Position numbers and translations under genes: made by a program
Notes under the pieces: model-generated
Databases searched by the model: none
Told to the model about the DNA's origin: nothing
Seen by the model: the letters and a program-made list of their open reading frames with translations, nothing else
Assembly (NCBI GenBank): GCA_002436205.1
Contig: DJKT01000009.1
Coordinates: 2,240-18,954 of the forward strand
Source: Candidatus Peribacter sp. UBA6535
GTDB taxonomy: Bacteria; Patescibacteriota; Gracilibacteria; Peribacterales; Peribacteraceae
Length of the DNA: 16,715 nucleotides
Reading direction: 5' to 3'
Shown: piece by piece, positions 14,321 to 16,715 of the stretch
Layout: every line of letters starts with the position of its first letter
Numbering within the stretch: position 1 is the first letter of the stretch

Positions 14321-15163
14321 ATGCCTACTGTGCACGAAATCATAGTCTCTTCCTCTGAGGTGATCGAAAAGACGATTACGGATGCAGATGCTGATGTTGT
14401 CATTCATGCAAAGGAAGATTCTCACGCAACGGTGAGCGTCGTATTTGATCCAAAATCTGCGTGTGCGGTCTCTCTTCATATTATTGTTGATGCGAATGCG
14501 AGACTGACAGTACTCTGTATGTCCACCTACGCCAAGGCTTCGGTCGACAGGCAAGTAGCGAAGTCAAAAAAGATCGCTATCAAACAAACATCTAAAATCT
14601 CCGATGGCGGACATTTGCAGTTACAAAACATCACATTGGGAAGTGATGTAGAGCAATCCATCGAATCAAATCTCAAGGGAGCAAATGCGAAGAGTGATAT
14701 TGATTGGATTTTTTATGCACACAAAAAAGACCATCACGCACTTTCGGCACGGAATGTATTTGAAGGAAGAGAGGGTGGAGGAGAGATAACCATGAAGGGC
14801 GTCGCAGAGGGCAAAGCACATGTTCGATGTGCGGGGCTTATAGATATTGGTGCAGGTGGCACGGGGACAGATACGTACCTCACAGAAGATGTTCTGATGT
14901 TGGATGAAACTGCGAAGGTAGATGCTGTTCCGAGTCTGGAGATTAAGACGAACGATGTGCAGGCATCGCATTCTGCAACAGTATCCAAAGTAACACCGGA
15001 GGATCTGTTTTACTTTGCCTCACGTGGGATCAACCAATCCAATGCACGGCAGATGTATGTGCAGGGATTTTTGAGTGATCTGACGAAGAAAATTGAGAAT
15101 TCAAAAATACAAAAGTATGTGGTTGATGCACTGGAAGAGAAATATGTGATGCGTGATGCGTGA
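14321..15163 (+). CDS. sufD: SufD-like Fe-S scaffold protein
   Basis: SufD pairs with SufB on the SufC dimer. This 280-residue version is short compared with the usual 400 or so: the N-terminal helical part is missing and the beta-helix core remains. The C-terminal core is clear: MLDETAKVDAVPSLEIKTND, then ASHSATVSKVTPEDLFYFASRG. The histidine of that segment corresponds to the position typical for SufD. Residues 68-82 (STYAKASVDRQVAKS) come from an inserted repeat and have no counterpart in SufD that I know. The sequence ttaggagca precedes the ATG, but TACAAT ends only nine bases upstream, so an AGGAG role is doubtful. The stop TGA falls in a heptamer repeat and is the only TGA stop in this window. 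SufB paralogy is the alternative, but length and motif order favour SufD. Confidence 0.88.
   Translation: MPTVHEIIVSSSEVIEKTITDADADVVIHAKEDSHATVSVVFDPKSACAVSLHIIVDANARLTVLCMSTYAKASVDRQVAKSKKIAIKQTSKISDGGHLQLQNITLGSDVEQSIESNLKGANAKSDIDWIFYAHKKDHHALSARNVFEGREGGGEITMKGVAEGKAHVRCAGLIDIGAGGTGTDTYLTEDVLMLDETAKVDAVPSLEIKTNDVQASHSATVSKVTPEDLFYFASRGINQSNARQMYVQGFLSDLTKKIENSKIQKYVVDALEEKYVMRDA
14525..14562. repeat. Inserted short repeat in frame within sufD
   Basis: The segment contains ctacgccaaggcttcgg, then tcgacaggc, and a closing aagtag. Its ends (CTAC/GTAG, GCC/GGC) can pair around the centre. It encodes YAKASVDRQ-type residues. From memory, this peptide recurs in unrelated Patescibacteria proteins as a mobile or dispersed short repeat, but I cannot verify this here. 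Only one copy is in the window. Confidence 0.5.
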
Positions 15164-15190
15164 TGTGCCACTCTTTACTCTTTACTCTTC
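15147..15190. repeat. Two heptamer tandem repeats at the sufD / YtpQ-like convergent ends
   Basis: tgatgcg occurs three times (15147-15167, last copy with one change) and contains the sufD TGA stop. actcttt occurs three times (15170-15190, last copy with one change) and contains the stop of the minus-strand gene. Confidence 0.85.
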
Positions 15191-15834
15191 ACTTTTTCCA
15201 TTTCTTCAACACCATTACTATCGACAAACAGCGGAATAGGAGAGAGAGGATACTCTGTTTCGGCGGAGAATTCTGTTTGTACCTGTGCGGCAAATGCATC
15301 GAAGAGTGTAAATTCTTTGTGCCAGAAAATAAGGAAGTCACGTGTAGGGATAGCGGCAATGTACTGCTCACCCAGTTCACGTGATATGGCTTTGCGTACT
15401 CCATCACTTAAGATTCGTGCAGCTGCGTAACCGTCATCAAGTTCTACTATTATATACTTCGCGGTTTCATCAGTTTCGGAAGCTTGCGCTACTTCTACTT
15501 TGATATTTCGTGAGATTGCATTGAGGTTTTTCATGGCTTGCTCGTAGAGAACATCTTCGGAAATGTTCCATGCTTCGAGCATTACGCTGCTGACAAATTC
15601 ATAATCTGTTTCTTTGTCGACTACGACACCTACATCAACATCAGTAATAAATGGTCTGTGAATAACATCAATCTTATCCTTGTGTGTTGAAGGCATGAGT
15701 TGAACGATTATGTCATCACGGACACTGCGCCACCCCTTACTGGATTTACGTGCACTAAGAAATATCAATGCAGATCCTGCAATCAGGAGAATGATGGCAA
15801 TAGCTAAGGCATTGGTGGAGCGCTTTTTAAGCAT
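15175..15834 (-). CDS. Membrane-anchored YtpQ-like (DUF1444) protein
   Basis: A 219-residue protein. One N-terminal transmembrane helix (about residues 9-28, ALAIAIILLIAGSALIFLSA) is flanked by basic residues, so it is a signal anchor. The body resembles the DUF1444/YtpQ family in the conserved piece IIVELDDGYAAARILSDGVR, followed by EQYIAAIPTRDFLIFW. The role of the family is unknown, and the assignment is from resemblance only. TACAAT (15843-15848) ends eight bases before the ATG. The stop lies in a heptamer repeat (actcttt) and converges on sufD with 11 bases between. It is the first gene after the 16S 3' end on the same strand, where a 23S gene would normally be expected. Confidence 0.72.
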   Translation of the reverse strand: MLKKRSTNALAIAIILLIAGSALIFLSARKSSKGWRSVRDDIIVQLMPSTHKDKIDVIHRPFITDVDVGVVVDKETDYEFVSSVMLEAWNISEDVLYEQAMKNLNAISRNIKVEVAQASETDETAKYIIVELDDGYAAARILSDGVRKAISRELGEQYIAAIPTRDFLIFWHKEFTLFDAFAAQVQTEFSAETEYPLSPIPLFVDSNGVEEMEKVKSKE

Positions 15835-15975
15835 TGGTGGTTATTGTACCTATTCCTTCTGCCTAAATCATGATTTTTCTGGAATTTACTATAACAAAAA
15901 AGAGCTGCTTCATAGCATCGCAGAAGTAGAAATGATCTCGAGCTTCCGTATCCCAATTCCTTCGAGGAAAGAATC

Positions 15976-15998
15976 AGAAAACGAAAGAGTGTCTCTCG
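15976..15998 (-). terminator. Candidate terminator of the 16S transcript
   Basis: Minus strand stem CGAGAGA / TCTTTCG (one mismatch) around CAC, followed by TTTTC and further T-rich sequence. It lies about 65 bases after the 16S 3' end, so the 16S transcript may end without a 23S. The rest of 15849-16063 holds no gene or tRNA that I can see. Confidence 0.4.
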
Positions 15999-16063
15999 AG
16001 CAATCGAAATGCGTGTTGGCTTTAGACACTGTCCAGAGCACGCTACCAAAGATAATTCCCTGG

Positions 16064-16715
<652 letters not shown>

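Noticed and set aside
15161..15163. TGA in sufD read as glycine (alternative code)
   Set aside because: Reading through would give a long unrelated tail overlapping the convergent gene. Conserved glycines elsewhere (SecA, SufC) use GGN codons, so the standard code is sufficient.

Overview
The window looks like a chromosomal stretch from an uncultured bacterium, probably of the Candidate Phyla Radiation (Patescibacteria). A Peregrinibacteria- or Peribacteria-like relative is my best guess, but I cannot place it further without a tree. The reasons are: a divergent 16S rRNA with changes at several universal primer sites; a 16S gene with no 23S behind it; many small unrecognised proteins; short inserted repeats; and almost no Shine-Dalgarno sequences. 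The standard genetic code fits all recognised genes, with TAA and TAG as the usual stops.

Layout, left to right. 1-1173 (-): FtsW/RodA-type lipid II polymerase, cut at its C-terminus by the window edge. 1235-2089 (-): family 2 glycosyltransferase. 2130-2714 (+): TsaB of the tRNA t6A pathway. 2717-2971 (-): small acidic protein. 3049-5739 (+): SecA. 5756-6724 (+): DNA polymerase III delta-prime. 6774-7535 (+): membrane-anchored TPR protein. 7542-7826 (-): 2Fe-2S ferredoxin, divergent from sufC (7887-8642, +). Then a small unknown gene, a SIMPL (DUF541) protein, and a strong hairpin terminator. Next come three minus-strand genes: a coiled-coil-like protein, a two-helix membrane protein and a 40-residue Cys/Gly-rich peptide. 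sufB (11485-12882, +) and sufD (14321-15163, +) follow, separated by three unknown genes. The right end has a membrane-anchored YtpQ-like protein (-) and the 3' part of a 16S rRNA gene (-).

The genes cover cell-wall synthesis, secretion, replication, tRNA modification and Fe-S cluster assembly. The SUF scaffold genes C, B and D are scattered rather than in one operon, and each has its own promoter.

The most striking theme is translation initiation. In 15 of 20 protein genes a -10-like hexamer ends only 6-11 bases before the start codon, implying leaderless mRNAs. At the same time the 16S 3' end reads CACUUCCUUA instead of CACCUCCUUA, so the anti-Shine-Dalgarno core is altered. The few genes that appear to have a 5' leader carry G-poor, pyrimidine- or C-rich leaders. 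Two of these share a TGTAC-N5-GTACA dyad that overlaps the -10 in the same register, suggesting a small regulon. Heptanucleotide tandem repeats recur in the window and contain the stop codons of three genes.
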